Origin: Tropicimonas_B omnivorans
GTDB taxonomy: Bacteria; Pseudomonadota; Alphaproteobacteria; Rhodobacterales; Rhodobacteraceae
NCBI RefSeq assembly: GCF_031846565.1
Contig: NZ_JAVRHL010000001.1
Location: forward strand, 186,001-250,000
DNA: 64,000 nucleotides
Reading direction: 5' to 3'
Shown: in pieces, positions 33,036-42,553 of the stretch
Layout: every line of letters starts with the position of its first letter
Position numbering within the stretch: the first letter of the stretch is position 1
The notes under the pieces: model-generated
The model's database searches: none
What the model was told of the DNA's origin: nothing
What the model saw: the letters and a program-made list of their open reading frames with translations, nothing else
Program-made: the position numbers and the translations under genes

Positions 33036-33871
33036 CAGAGGGCCTCCAGAAAGGCGGGGGTGAGCGTTCCGGAGAACACGTGAGCGCTCGGCCCCGTCAT
33101 GTGAACCCCGTCATCGCGCCAATCGATATCCAGGGTGCCGCCGTCGAGCCGCACGAGGACGCGCCGCTCCGTCAGACCCCGACGCGCCGCCGCCACGGCC
33201 GCCGCGCAGGAGCAGGAGCCGGACGCAAGCGTGATGCCGGCCCCCCGCTCCCAGACGCGCACGCGGATCTCGGTCCGGGACAGGATCTGCACGACCTCGA
33301 CATTGGTGCGCTCGGGGTAGAGCGGATGGATCTCCTGCGCCGCGCCGAAGAGGGCGAGGTCCACCGCCTCGGCATCGTCCACGAAGAACGTGCAATGGGG
33401 GTTGCCCATGCCCGTCGCCACGGGGTCGCCCTCGATCGGCAGGTGAAGCGTGTCCATCTGCCCAGCGATCGGCACCGCGTCCCACTCCAGTAGCGGCGCA
33501 CCCATGTTGACCCGCACGAGCCCGCCTCCGGCATCGACGCAGCGAAGCAGCCCGCGGCCGGTCTCGAGCGTGACGGTATCGGCGCCCGTCTCGTTCAGCA
33601 GGTGGCGCGCGACACAGCGCGTCGCGTTGCCGCAGGCCGAGGAAAGCGAGCCGTCCGCGTTGTGAAAGACCATGCGCGCATCGGCATCCTTTGCCGCCTC
33701 GATCAGGACGAGCTGATCGAACCCGACGCCGAAATGCCGGTCCGCAAGGGCGCGCACGAGCGCCTCGCCCGGCGCGGCACTACCATCGCGCAGGTCGATC
33801 ACGACGAAATCGTTGCCGAGGCCATGCATCTTCATGAAGCGCAGGCCGGAGGAGGAGGAGCTGTCCCGCAT
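33035..33871 (-). CDS. dapF: Diaminopimelate epimerase
   Basis: 278 aa from ATG 33871. It interconverts LL- and meso-diaminopimelate for lysine and peptidoglycan. FMKMHGLGNDFVVID at the N-terminus and SACGNATRCVARHL (first active-site cysteine) are standard. The second active-site region reads ASGSCSCA where most family members have ACGSGACA: the usual cysteine is a serine and a new cysteine lies three positions later. As dapD and dapE are in the same window and no other dapF is visible, the enzyme is probably active. It is co-translated with mtaB and divergent from tRNA-Lys. Confidence 0.93.
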   Translation of the reverse strand: MRDSSSSSGLRFMKMHGLGNDFVVIDLRDGSAAPGEALVRALADRHFGVGFDQLVLIEAAKDADARMVFHNADGSLSSACGNATRCVARHLLNETGADTVTLETGRGLLRCVDAGGGLVRVNMGAPLLEWDAVPIAGQMDTLHLPIEGDPVATGMGNPHCTFFVDDAEAVDLALFGAAQEIHPLYPERTNVEVVQILSRTEIRVRVWERGAGITLASGSCSCAAAVAAARRGLTERRVLVRLDGGTLDIDWRDDGVHMTGPSAHVFSGTLTPAFLEAL

Positions 33872-33926
33872 GGCGCCGGTCCTTACAGCAGCCGCGACGT
33901 CCACGCCATAGGGACCGTTTTTGCAC

Positions 33927-33955
33927 TTGACCCCCGCGCCACCGTTCCGTAGGTC
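33927..33955 (+). promoter_or_regulatory. Sigma-70-type promoter for tRNA-Lys
   Basis: TTGACC, a 17-bp spacer, then TAGGTC, ending 12 bp before the tRNA. The distance matches the promoter of the tRNA-Arg gene at 5965. Confidence 0.65.
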
Positions 33956-33967
33956 CGCGCCTCGAGT

Positions 33968-34043
33968 GGGCCGTTAGCTCAGTTGGTAGAGCAACTGACT
34001 TTTAATCAGTGGGTCACAGGTTCGAATCCTGTACGGCTCACCA
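33968..34043 (+). tRNA. tRNA-Lys (anticodon TTT)
   Basis: 76 nt: acceptor GGGCCGT/ACGGCTC, D arm GCTC...GAGC, anticodon stem ACTGA/TCAGT with loop CTTTTAA (anticodon TTT), T arm CACAGG-TTCGAAT-CCTGT, and encoded CCA at 34041-34043. The 113 bp after it, up to the NusG-like gene, show nothing recognisable. Confidence 0.96.
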
Positions 34044-34156
34044 CTGACTCCAGACTATGCAAGATGCGGTGGACCGCGGGGGATCGACAGGTTCGGCCCC
34101 GGTCTGCGCCGGGACTCAGGGACCGCGCGAGGTGGCCGCGCGCCATGCCGCGCATG

Positions 34157-34693
34157 TCAGTCTTGCAGGATGCTCGTGGACGCCGGATCGAGTTTCACCC
34201 GTGTCGGGCGTCCGAGCAGGTCCAGCAGAACATGCAGGCGCGCGTCCGAATCGATGCTCTCGACGGAAGTCACGAAGTCCGCAAACGGGCCGCTGACGAT
34301 CCTGATCGTGTCTCCGGCCCCGAATTCGGCGATCTCCGGCTGCAAGAGCCCCTCCGGGTCGCATCGCGCCATCAGGCCCGCGACAACCTGCGGCGGAACG
34401 ATGGCGGGCGCTCCCGACGCCGATGTCACGACGCGGGACACGCCGCGCGCCGATTTGACCTTGGGCCAGGACGGATGAGCGGGATCCATGGCGAAGAAGA
34501 TGTAGCCGGCGAAGATCGGCCGCTCTTGGGCGATCACCTTGCCGCGCCAGCGCCGTTCAGCCCGATGCCGGGGGATGAACACGTCGCACCCGATCCGCTC
34601 GAGGGAGTGTTGCGCGGCTTTGTGCTGGTTCGGCTTGCAGAGGGCCAGGTGCCACTGAGCCTCGACGAGATGGTGCTGTCGCAACGCGAACAT
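34157..34693 (-). CDS. NusG/RfaH-like transcription elongation factor paralogue
   Basis: 178 aa, ATG 34693 with GGAAGG upstream. The N-terminal NGN domain (QWHLALCKPNQHKAA, then AGYIFFAMDPAHPSWPKVKS, with the family core GYIFF) and a C-terminal KOW-type segment (FGAGDTIRIVSGPFADF) place it in the NusG family. Primary NusG is longer at the NGN insert and sits beside secE and ribosomal genes; this copy stands alone, so it is likely a specialised paralogue such as RfaH or the NusG-SP group that lets RNA polymerase read through long surface-polysaccharide operons. No such operon is in the window, so its targets act at a distance. Confidence 0.85.
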   Translation of the reverse strand: MFALRQHHLVEAQWHLALCKPNQHKAAQHSLERIGCDVFIPRHRAERRWRGKVIAQERPIFAGYIFFAMDPAHPSWPKVKSARGVSRVVTSASGAPAIVPPQVVAGLMARCDPEGLLQPEIAEFGAGDTIRIVSGPFADFVTSVESIDSDARLHVLLDLLGRPTRVKLDPASTSILQD

Positions 34694-34791
34694 GTCTCAC
34701 CTTCCGTTCAACCGTGAACGACCTACCCTCACGCGCGAGCGCCCGGAGGTCAATTCACGGAATCGGGGGTGTCTGGACGCAGGAAATGGAA

Positions 34792-34812
34792 GGGGGCGAC
34801 CGAAGCCGCCCC
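34792..34812 (-). terminator. Terminator-like hairpin after nagB
   Basis: On the minus strand GGGGCGGCTTCGGTCGCCCCC can form a GC stem about 50 bp downstream of the nagB stop, followed by a pyrimidine-rich stretch (TTCCATTTCC). It probably closes the sugar operon. The remaining bases of this 166-bp gap hold no gene. Confidence 0.55.
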
Positions 34813-34859
34813 GGACCGTCGGGATACCGCGCTAGTTCGCTCTCCGCCCGCGATGCCGG

Positions 34860-35621
34860 CTACCGAACCGCGGCGTTCCCGTCCTGAAGGCAGGAGGCTG
34901 CCTCCTTGTCGCAGAGGATCGTGACCGCCGGGTGCAGTCTGAGGGCGGACGCTGGAACCGCCGGATCGATCGTCCCCGACAGCATCGCGTCGAGGGCTTT
35001 CGCCTTTTTCGACCCCGTTGCCAGAAGGACGATGCGGCGCGCCTCGAGGATCGTGGCGATGCCCATGGTCAGCGCGTGCGAGGGCGGCGTCTGACCGTCC
35101 GGAAACTCGGAAGCGTTGGCCGCGATCGTCGACGCGGCGAGGGCGACCTTCCGGGTCCGGCTGTCGAAGGGCGCACCCGGTTCGTTGAAGCCGATATGCC
35201 CGTTCTCGCCGATCCCGAGGAGTTGCAGGTCGATCCCGCCGGCCTGCCGGATCGCCACCTCGTAGCGCCCGCCCGCCGCCGCCGGATCGTCCGCCATGCC
35301 GTCTGGCAGATGCCAGTCGCCGGCGCGCAGATCGACGTGATCGAAGAACTCGCGGCGCATGTAGCTGTGGTAGCTCGCCGGGTGCTCCGGCGGGAGGCCG
35401 AGATACTCGTCGAGATTGAAGCTGCGGACCCCCTCGAAGCTCAGCTTTCCCGCCGCCGCGTCCTCCCGCAACCTGGCATAGACGGCCAGCGGCGTACGGC
35501 CCGTGGCAAGGCCGAGGACGGCGCCGGGAGTGTCGGCGATCACTGCCGCGATCATCCGGGCAGCTTCGGAGGTGACGGCATCGCCGTCATCGAGGATGGT
35601 CAGCTCGGGAGCGTGGGTCAT
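34860..35621 (-). CDS. nagB: Glucosamine-6-phosphate deaminase
   Basis: 253 aa, ATG 35621 overlapping the ROK kinase stop by four bases. It converts glucosamine 6-phosphate to fructose 6-phosphate and ammonia. Motifs: LGLATGRTPLAVYARL (phosphate site), SFNLDEYLGL (with the catalytic Asp), and LLGIGENGHIGFNEPG, which carries the active-site histidine and Glu. Length is typical for a non-allosteric NagB. As last gene of an ABC-importer operon it shows that the imported compound yields glucosamine. No nagA (GlcNAc-6-phosphate deacetylase) is beside it; a PIG-L deacetylase encoded across the divergent promoter could supply the deacetylation. Confidence 0.95.
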   Translation of the reverse strand: MTHAPELTILDDGDAVTSEAARMIAAVIADTPGAVLGLATGRTPLAVYARLREDAAAGKLSFEGVRSFNLDEYLGLPPEHPASYHSYMRREFFDHVDLRAGDWHLPDGMADDPAAAGGRYEVAIRQAGGIDLQLLGIGENGHIGFNEPGAPFDSRTRKVALAASTIAANASEFPDGQTPPSHALTMGIATILEARRIVLLATGSKKAKALDAMLSGTIDPAVPASALRLHPAVTILCDKEAASCLQDGNAAVR

Positions 35622-36690
35622 GACAGGGTCTGCGCCAATCTCAGACGGGCGGCACGGGCCGCACCGACGACGCCGGCGCGGTTCCCCAGCGTGCTGATCC
35701 GGCATTCGGGCGGCTCCGGCATGCAAAGGGCGAGTTTTTCCTCGAGAAGCGCGAGGAGTTCCGGGCGGGAGCCGACGCTGCCGCCGAGAACGACGCGGCC
35801 GGGATCGAGGATCGAGCAGATCGAGAGGATCGCCTGCGCCACCAGCGTCGCCAGCCGGTCGATGACAGCGGCGAAGGCCGGGTCCGGGCCGAGGGCAAAG
35901 AGGTCTTTCAGCGTTCCCTCGGCGGTACCGCCGCGGGCCCGGTAGTCCTCCAGCAGTGCCGCGCTCGAAATCGCGCTCTCGAGGGCCCCGTTGCGGAAGG
36001 TGTCCCGGTCGAACGGATCGGCGCCGATCGGCAGGGCCGCGACCTCCCCCGCCGCACCGCTGGCGCCGCGCAGGAGTTCGCCCCGCACCACCGTCCCCAT
36101 GCCGATCCCGGTGCCGATGGCGATGAACACGGAGCAGTCGCCGCGCGAGGGCGCACCGCGCCAGCTTTCGCCGAGCGCCGCCATGTTCACGTCGTTCTCG
36201 ACCGCGACCGGCACCGAGAGGGCATCGCCGAAGAGGTGAACGAGATCGTGGGTCTCGAGGTCGTCGATGTTGGGCCCGCGATGGAGGCGCCCCGTCGCGG
36301 GGTGGATGGAGGCGGGAAGGCCGATCCCGGCGGCCGCGATCCGCGAGGCCCCGGCACCGGTCTCGGTCAGGAGCAGATCCCGCTGGGACAGGATCTGGTC
36401 GATCAGGGCGAGCCCGCCGGCCTCGCTCGTCGGGGCCTTGGTTTCCGCCAGAACGGTGCCGTCCAGGTCGCAGAGCGCGGTCTGGGCCTTGGTGCCGCCG
36501 ATATCCGTGGCGAGGAGCAGAGCGCGGGAGGGATCGAGTGCGCCTCCCTGCCGGATCCAACCCGCGGCGGCGAGCTCGTCGCACCCGGACGCCTCTGCCG
36601 CCCCGCCGAGATCCGCCAGGAGGGTGCCGAGCGCGCGGCGCGCGGCCTGCGGCAGATCGCCGAGGCCGGGGAGCGGGGACGAAACCTGCA

Positions 36691-36691
<1 letters not shown>
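35618..36691 (-). CDS. ROK-family sugar kinase (probable glucosamine kinase) lacking the zinc loop
   Basis: 357 aa from ATG 36691, in the overlap with the ATPase stop and with GGAGA upstream. ATP-binding LLLATDIGGTKAQTALCDLDG starts at about residue 61 (core DIGGTK), so there is a 60-residue N-terminal extension. The catalytic Asp is in VENDVNMAALGE. The usual ROK zinc site (a histidine, then CxCGxxGCxE) is absent: the matching region reads GEVAALPIGADPFDRDTF...NGALE. It is a kinase by placement between the ATPase gene and nagB, likely phosphorylating glucosamine. It could alternatively be a degenerate sensor. Confidence 0.8.
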
Positions 36692-37730
<1,039 letters not shown>

Positions 37731-37731
<1 letters not shown>

Positions 37732-39242
37732 CACCTCACCTCCAGCAGTTCGGAGAATTTCTTGTCGAGTTCGGCCGCGGCGGCCGCCTCGCGATCGGTC
37801 CTGTCGCTGGCTGCCCGAGCGAAACCGCCGAGCGCGGCCTCGTAGGCGGCCAGAGCTTCGGCCATTGGTTCAGGGGCCGGTCCGCCATACCGGGTTCGGA
37901 CCGCCACGAAATGTTCAGGGGACGCGGCCTCGCGGAAGGCCGCTTCATCAAGCTCGGGCGCGCGGGCCGTCGCCTCTTCGAATGCCGCGGAGAAGGCCGC
38001 ATAGCCGGAGGGCAGATCCGCGCCCCGCGCCACCACGTCCCGCGCCGTCGCCGCCGCGATCTCGTGGGCCTGCCGGAAGGACAGCCCCTCGCGCCGCACC
38101 AGCGTATCGGCAAGCTCGGTGATCGTGATGCAGGAGCGCCGGATATTCGCCTCAACACGGGCCCCGTCGACCTTCAGCGCGCCCATGAAGGCAGCCAGCA
38201 GGTCGAGCACCCGGCCGCCGCTGGCAAAGGCGCTGTAGCCCGCCGCCTGGCTCTCGCCCTCGCTGTCGTTCATGTCGGTGAAGGGGGTGTTGTGCATGAT
38301 GTCCTTCATCATCCGCGCCCGGCCGACCGTCTGGCTGGAGAGGTGGCGCATGTGCTCGATGGGCACCGGGTTGCGCTTCTGCGGCATGATGGACGAAATC
38401 TGCACGAAGGCGTTCGGGACGTAGATCTGGCCGACCTCGAAGGCGGACCAGAATTGCAGGTCCTGGATCAGACGCCCCAGGTGAAGGAACAGAAGCTCGA
38501 CCGCCGAATAGGCGCCGGTCGTGTAGTCGACCGCCGCGATGCAACTGTAGGAATTGCGCTGGGGCGCCGCGAAGCCGAGGAGATGGGCGACGCGGGCGCG
38601 GTCCACCGGGAAACCGGAGGTGGTGATCGCGGCCGCGCCCATGGAGCAGAGGTCACAAGTCGCACGCGCGGCCTCCAGCCGTTCGATATCCCGGATCAGG
38701 ACCTCGATGGCCGCGGAGAGGTAATGCCCGAGCGTGGTCGGCTGGGCGGGCTGACCGTGGGTGTAGGCGACGATGATTGTCGCGGATTCCCGCTTCGCCG
38801 TGCCGATCAGCGCCTCGAGAAGCGCCCTCGCCTGCGTCAGCATCCCGTCCAGATGTCCCTTGAGCGCAATCTTGAACAGCGTGTGGTCGATGTCGTTGCG
38901 CGAGCGGGCGGTATGGAGCCAGCCGCCCGTATCGGGACCGAGACGCGCCTTCAGCTCCGCCTCCACGAGGAAGAAGTAATCCTCGACCTCGCCGGTATAT
39001 TCGAGCGCTCCGGGATCGACCTCGGCGTCGATCTCCTGCAGCGCGCGGGCGATCTTACCGGCGGTGGCGGGCTCGACGATACCGCACTCGGCCAGCATCA
39101 CGAGATGCGCGCGGTCGATGCGGCGAAACCCCTCCGCGTGGTCGGTGCGGGCATGGTCGAACAGCGGCGCGAGGACGGTGCGACGGTAGACGGGGTCGGG
39201 AAAGCGACTGTCGTCGCTCTGGCGTGGGTCGGTCATGGTCAT
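37731..39242 (-). CDS. Fumarate-lyase-superfamily enzyme resembling argininosuccinate lyase
   Basis: 503 aa, ATG 39242 overlapping the permease stop by four bases. The superfamily signature SSIMPQKRNP (around residue 280), HTARSRNDIDHT near residue 107 and HGQPAQPTTLGHYL near 155 match ArgH-type enzymes, which cleave a C-N (or C-O) bond to release fumarate. Canonical ArgH has HTGRSRNDQ and usually sits with arginine genes; this copy lies within an amino-sugar importer operon between a permease and the ATPase. It probably acts on the imported compound, for example a succinyl- or malyl-type conjugate, rather than in arginine synthesis. That is inference. Confidence 0.85.
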
Positions 39243-40096
39243 CCCTTGAGCCCCGCCAGCATCACGCCGCGGACGATGAAGCGCTGCAGCACCAGGAAGA
39301 TCACCAGCGTCGGGATCGTCGCAAGCGCGGCGCCCGTCATGATCATCTCCCAGCGGATCGCCTGTTCCACCGCGAAGGAGGTGAGGCCGATGGGCAGCGT
39401 GTAGAGGTCCTTGCTGGTCGTCACGATCAGCGGCCAGAAGAAGGCGGTCCAGTTGCCGAGGAAGGTGAAGATCGCGAGTGCCGACAGGGCCGGCGTGACC
39501 AGCGGCATGGCGATCTTCCACCAGATGGTGAACTCGTTCATCCCGTCGATGCGCGCCGCCTCGAGGAAGTCGTCCGGGACCGTCTCGAAGAACTGCTTCA
39601 TCAGGAACGTGCCGAAGGCCGTCGTCATGCCGGGGAACATGATGCCCCAGTAGGTATCCAGCCAGCCGAACTGCGCGGACATCAGGTACCACGGGATCAC
39701 GAGCATCTCCGTCGGGATCATCAGTGTCGAGAGGATGGCGATGAAGACGAAGCGGCGACCCCGGAACTTGAACTTGGCCAGCGTGTAGCCGACGAGGCTG
39801 TCGAAGAAGAGGTTCGAGGCGGTGACGACGACCGCGACGATCGACGAGTTGATGAACCACCGCATGAAGTCCCCCTCGCGGAGCACCTCCATGTAGTTCG
39901 TGAGCGTCGGCGCGGACGGGATCAGGCGCAGGTCGTAGATCTGCCCCGGCGTCTTCAGCGACGTGGAGAACATGTAGAGCAGCGGCGTGACCATCAGCAC
40001 GCCGCCGATGAAGAGGATCGTCCAGCGGACGATGGCCTTGGGATTGATGCGGGACATCGGAAGGCCGGTCCCGGGCGTTTCGGTGACGGAGCTCAT
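39239..40096 (-). CDS. ABC sugar transporter permease (MalG type)
   Basis: 285 aa, ATG 40096 overlapping the previous permease stop. Six hydrophobic helices, starting IVRWTILFIGGVLMVTPLLY. The cytoplasmic EAA loop that docks on the ATPase is EAARIDGMNEFTIWWKIAMPLVTPA (core EAARIDG, around residue 190). This order and length fit the second (MalG-like) permease of CUT1 sugar importers. Forms the membrane channel with the MalF-like partner. Confidence 0.93.
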   Translation of the reverse strand: MSSVTETPGTGLPMSRINPKAIVRWTILFIGGVLMVTPLLYMFSTSLKTPGQIYDLRLIPSAPTLTNYMEVLREGDFMRWFINSSIVAVVVTASNLFFDSLVGYTLAKFKFRGRRFVFIAILSTLMIPTEMLVIPWYLMSAQFGWLDTYWGIMFPGMTTAFGTFLMKQFFETVPDDFLEAARIDGMNEFTIWWKIAMPLVTPALSALAIFTFLGNWTAFFWPLIVTTSKDLYTLPIGLTSFAVEQAIRWEMIMTGAALATIPTLVIFLVLQRFIVRGVMLAGLKG

Positions 40097-41031
40097 GCGC
40101 GGTCCCTCAGTATCCAGAGCTGCAGGAGCGACACCACGAGCAGGATCGTGAAGAGCACGACCGTCTGCGCGGCGGCATAGCCCATGTCGTAGGAGGAGAA
40201 GGCGGTCTGGTAGATCATCAGCACGAGCGGCTTGGTGGAGCCGAGCGGCCCGCCGGGATCGTTCGTGGTCATGTTGTAGACCTGGTCGAAGATCCGCAGG
40301 AAGGCGATGGAGATGAACACCACGAGGAAGACGGTGGTCGGTTTCAGCAGCGGCAGCGTGATCTTCCGCAGGATCGTCCACTCGCCGAGCCCGTCGATCC
40401 GCGCCGCCTCGTAATAAGTGTCCGGAATGGCGCGCAGGCCGGCCATGAAGATGATGATCTGAAAGCCGAGGCCGGCCCAGATTGCCGTCACCATGATCGC
40501 CGGGAGCGCGTTGGTGGTGGACCCCAGGAACTCGATCTGCCCGAAGCCGAGCTCACCCAGCGCGCTGTTGATGAGGCCCGTCGGCGGCGGCTGGTAGAAC
40601 CAGCGCCAGACCCAGGCCATCGCCGCGGCGGTGGTGATGTAGGGCATGAAGTAGAGAGCGCGCAGGAAGTTGTGCGCGAAGCGGACCCGGTCGAGGTAGT
40701 AGGCGACGACGAAGGCGATCAGCAGGCTGATCGGCGTGCCGTAGATGAGGTAGGCGAAGGTGTTGCGGAAGGTCTGCCAGAACCCGGGATCGGCGAACAT
40801 CCGGCGGTAGTTCTCGAAGCCGATGAACTCGGCGTCCGACATCAGGTCCCAGTCCGTCAGCGACAGCCAGAACGCGTTGAACGTGGGGTAGAACCGGATC
40901 ACGCAATAGAAGAGCACCGGGATCGCCAGGAAGCTCCAGACCCAGATCGCGCTGCGCGTCCGCATGGACAGGCGCGGAGCGGGCTGGATCGGGTGCGTGG
41001 GGATGGTATCGGATTCGGTCGGGTGGACCAT
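40093..41031 (-). CDS. ABC sugar transporter permease (MalF type)
   Basis: 312 aa from ATG 41031. Six membrane helices after a 25-residue cytosolic N-terminus; the first reads IWVWSFLAIPVLFYCVIRFY. The EAA loop is EAARIDGLGEWTILRKITLPL (core EAARIDG, around residue 208), the docking site for the ATPase. First permease of the CUT1-type importer. It follows the solute-binding protein gene after a 62-bp gap containing a strong hairpin, which usually lets the binding protein be made in excess. Confidence 0.93.
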   Translation of the reverse strand: MVHPTESDTIPTHPIQPAPRLSMRTRSAIWVWSFLAIPVLFYCVIRFYPTFNAFWLSLTDWDLMSDAEFIGFENYRRMFADPGFWQTFRNTFAYLIYGTPISLLIAFVVAYYLDRVRFAHNFLRALYFMPYITTAAAMAWVWRWFYQPPPTGLINSALGELGFGQIEFLGSTTNALPAIMVTAIWAGLGFQIIIFMAGLRAIPDTYYEAARIDGLGEWTILRKITLPLLKPTTVFLVVFISIAFLRIFDQVYNMTTNDPGGPLGSTKPLVLMIYQTAFSSYDMGYAAAQTVVLFTILLVVSLLQLWILRDRA

Positions 41032-41052
41032 GCTTCACCTCCGCAGGGTCAT

Positions 41053-41082
41053 GAGCCGCCCCGGAGTGGTCCGGGACGGCTC
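41053..41082 (-). terminator. Intercistronic hairpin after the solute-binding protein gene
   Basis: GAGCCGTCCCGGA-CCAC-TCCGGGGCGGCTC on the minus strand: a 13-bp stem with one T-G wobble, placed between the binding protein and the permease genes, with no U-run. It most likely stabilises the upstream mRNA or terminates it partly, so the binding protein is made in excess of the permeases. Confidence 0.75.
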
Positions 41083-41093
41083 GGGTGCGATGC

Positions 41094-42344
41094 TCAATCG
41101 CGGGCGTCGTCGATGATGGCCTGTTCCTGCTCGGCGGCCTCGGCAACGGAATCGGCCGGCGCCTGGTCCTGCAGGAAGACGCGGTTCGCCATGTCGATGG
41201 CGGTCTGGCGCTGCGCGGCCTCGTCCACGAAGAGCGTGGTGTGCGCGTAGGGAAGCGCGGCGAGGAAGGGCCCGTAGATCGGGTCGTTCATGTTCGCGTC
41301 CGTCATCGCGGCCTCGCGGCGGGCCGGAAGCTCACCCACGACCTCGAGCCAGATCTGCATTGCCTCGTCGGAGGAAATGTACTCGAGGAACTTGATGGAG
41401 GCCTCGAGCTCCTCGCCCTCGGCGCTGCTGCCGATCGCGTTGGCGAAGTAGCTGGCGTAGTTGGACTGGACGCCCTCTTCATTGGCCGGAAGCTCGGCCA
41501 CGCCCCATTCGAAATCCTCGATGCTGTTGAACGAGCCGAGGCGGAAGGTGCCGTCGATCGTCATGGCCGCGCGGCCGGCACGGAAGGCGGCCTGCCCCTC
41601 GTCCATGAAGCCGGCTGCGCCGATCCCGTGCTCCGTCTGAAGGTTGGTGTAGAATTCCAGGGCCTCGGCGCCGGCGGCGTCATCGTCGTAGGTGACCTGG
41701 CTGTAATCGTCGTTGTAGGGCACGCCGCCCATCTGCCGGACGAGCACTTCGCGCCACCACTGGTGATCCTGACCGGCCATGTCGAGCGTGAGGCCCACGG
41801 TCTCGAAGTTGCCGGCGTCGTTCTTGACGGCGAGCTTCTTACCGTATTCCACGAGCTCGTCCAGCGTCTCGGGCGGGCCGTCGATGCCGGCCTCCTCGAA
41901 GAGATCCTTGTTCCAGAAGAGCGCGAGCGAGCGCACCGCAGTCGGCAGACCGTAATACTCGCCGTCACGCTGCATGGCGGAGACGATGGGGAAGAACTCT
42001 TCCTCGATCTGCGCCGCCGGGAAGGTGTCCTCCGGCAGCGGCTGGATGAGGTTGCCCTCGATGAACTTGTCCGCCCAGCCGTAGAAGAGCTGCATGACGT
42101 CCGGCCCCTTGCGCGCCATGTTCGCGGCGACGATGCGGGTCTGGTAGTCGGCGTAGGGGAAGGTGACCTGCTCGACGGTGATGTCGGGGTTGGCTTCCTC
42201 GAAGTTCTCGATGAGCTGGTCCATCGCCTCGACGCGGGTGTCGTAGATGTACTGCCAGTACTCGATTTCGACCGCGGAGGCCGAGGTGGCCGCCGTGATG
42301 CAGGCCGCAGCCGAGATGCCGGCCATGAGAATACGCTTCTGCAT
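41094..42344 (-). CDS. ABC sugar transporter solute-binding protein
   Basis: 416 aa; signal peptide 1-24 (ITAATSASA). The mature N-terminus VEIEYWQYIYDTRVEAMDQL and the later MQRDGEYYGLPTAVRSLALFWNKDLFEEAGI region (core FWNKDLFEEAG) are typical of carbohydrate-binding proteins of CUT1 importers, class SBP_bac_1. It is the first gene of the operon; the start lies about 210 bp from the divergent ROK repressor gene. The ligand cannot be read from sequence, but the operon's nagB and ROK kinase point to an amino-sugar-containing compound. Confidence 0.93.
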   Translation of the reverse strand: MQKRILMAGISAAACITAATSASAVEIEYWQYIYDTRVEAMDQLIENFEEANPDITVEQVTFPYADYQTRIVAANMARKGPDVMQLFYGWADKFIEGNLIQPLPEDTFPAAQIEEEFFPIVSAMQRDGEYYGLPTAVRSLALFWNKDLFEEAGIDGPPETLDELVEYGKKLAVKNDAGNFETVGLTLDMAGQDHQWWREVLVRQMGGVPYNDDYSQVTYDDDAAGAEALEFYTNLQTEHGIGAAGFMDEGQAAFRAGRAAMTIDGTFRLGSFNSIEDFEWGVAELPANEEGVQSNYASYFANAIGSSAEGEELEASIKFLEYISSDEAMQIWLEVVGELPARREAAMTDANMNDPIYGPFLAALPYAHTTLFVDEAAQRQTAIDMANRVFLQDQAPADSVAEAAEQEQAIIDDARD

Positions 42345-42461
42345 TTCATTCCTCCGTTGGATGCGCCCGCTCCAAGTTGGGGAGCGCCTGTTGTTATGGC
42401 ACCGCGATCGGACCCGCGGCGGGGTCGTGGGCGCAAACTTCGGCGCCGGGAGGGCCCTCTG

Positions 42462-42489
42462 TCAATACTTAAAAAAACTTGTCTTATTA
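42462..42489. promoter_or_regulatory. AT-rich operator/promoter candidate for the sugar regulon
   Basis: A markedly AT-rich block (TCAATACTTAAAAAAACTTG, then TCTTATTA) in otherwise GC-rich sequence, with the direct repeat ACTTAAAAA/ACTT, midway between the binding-protein and ROK repressor starts. It is the obvious place for divergent promoters and binding of the ROK regulator. The remaining part of the 209-bp gap holds only GC-rich sequence with no clear motif. Confidence 0.5.
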
Positions 42490-42553
42490 GGGCAGGCCCT
42501 TCACTCTGGCGCTCTGACCCGTCACGAAAGCCCGTAAAAAAGGGAAATTGTCG

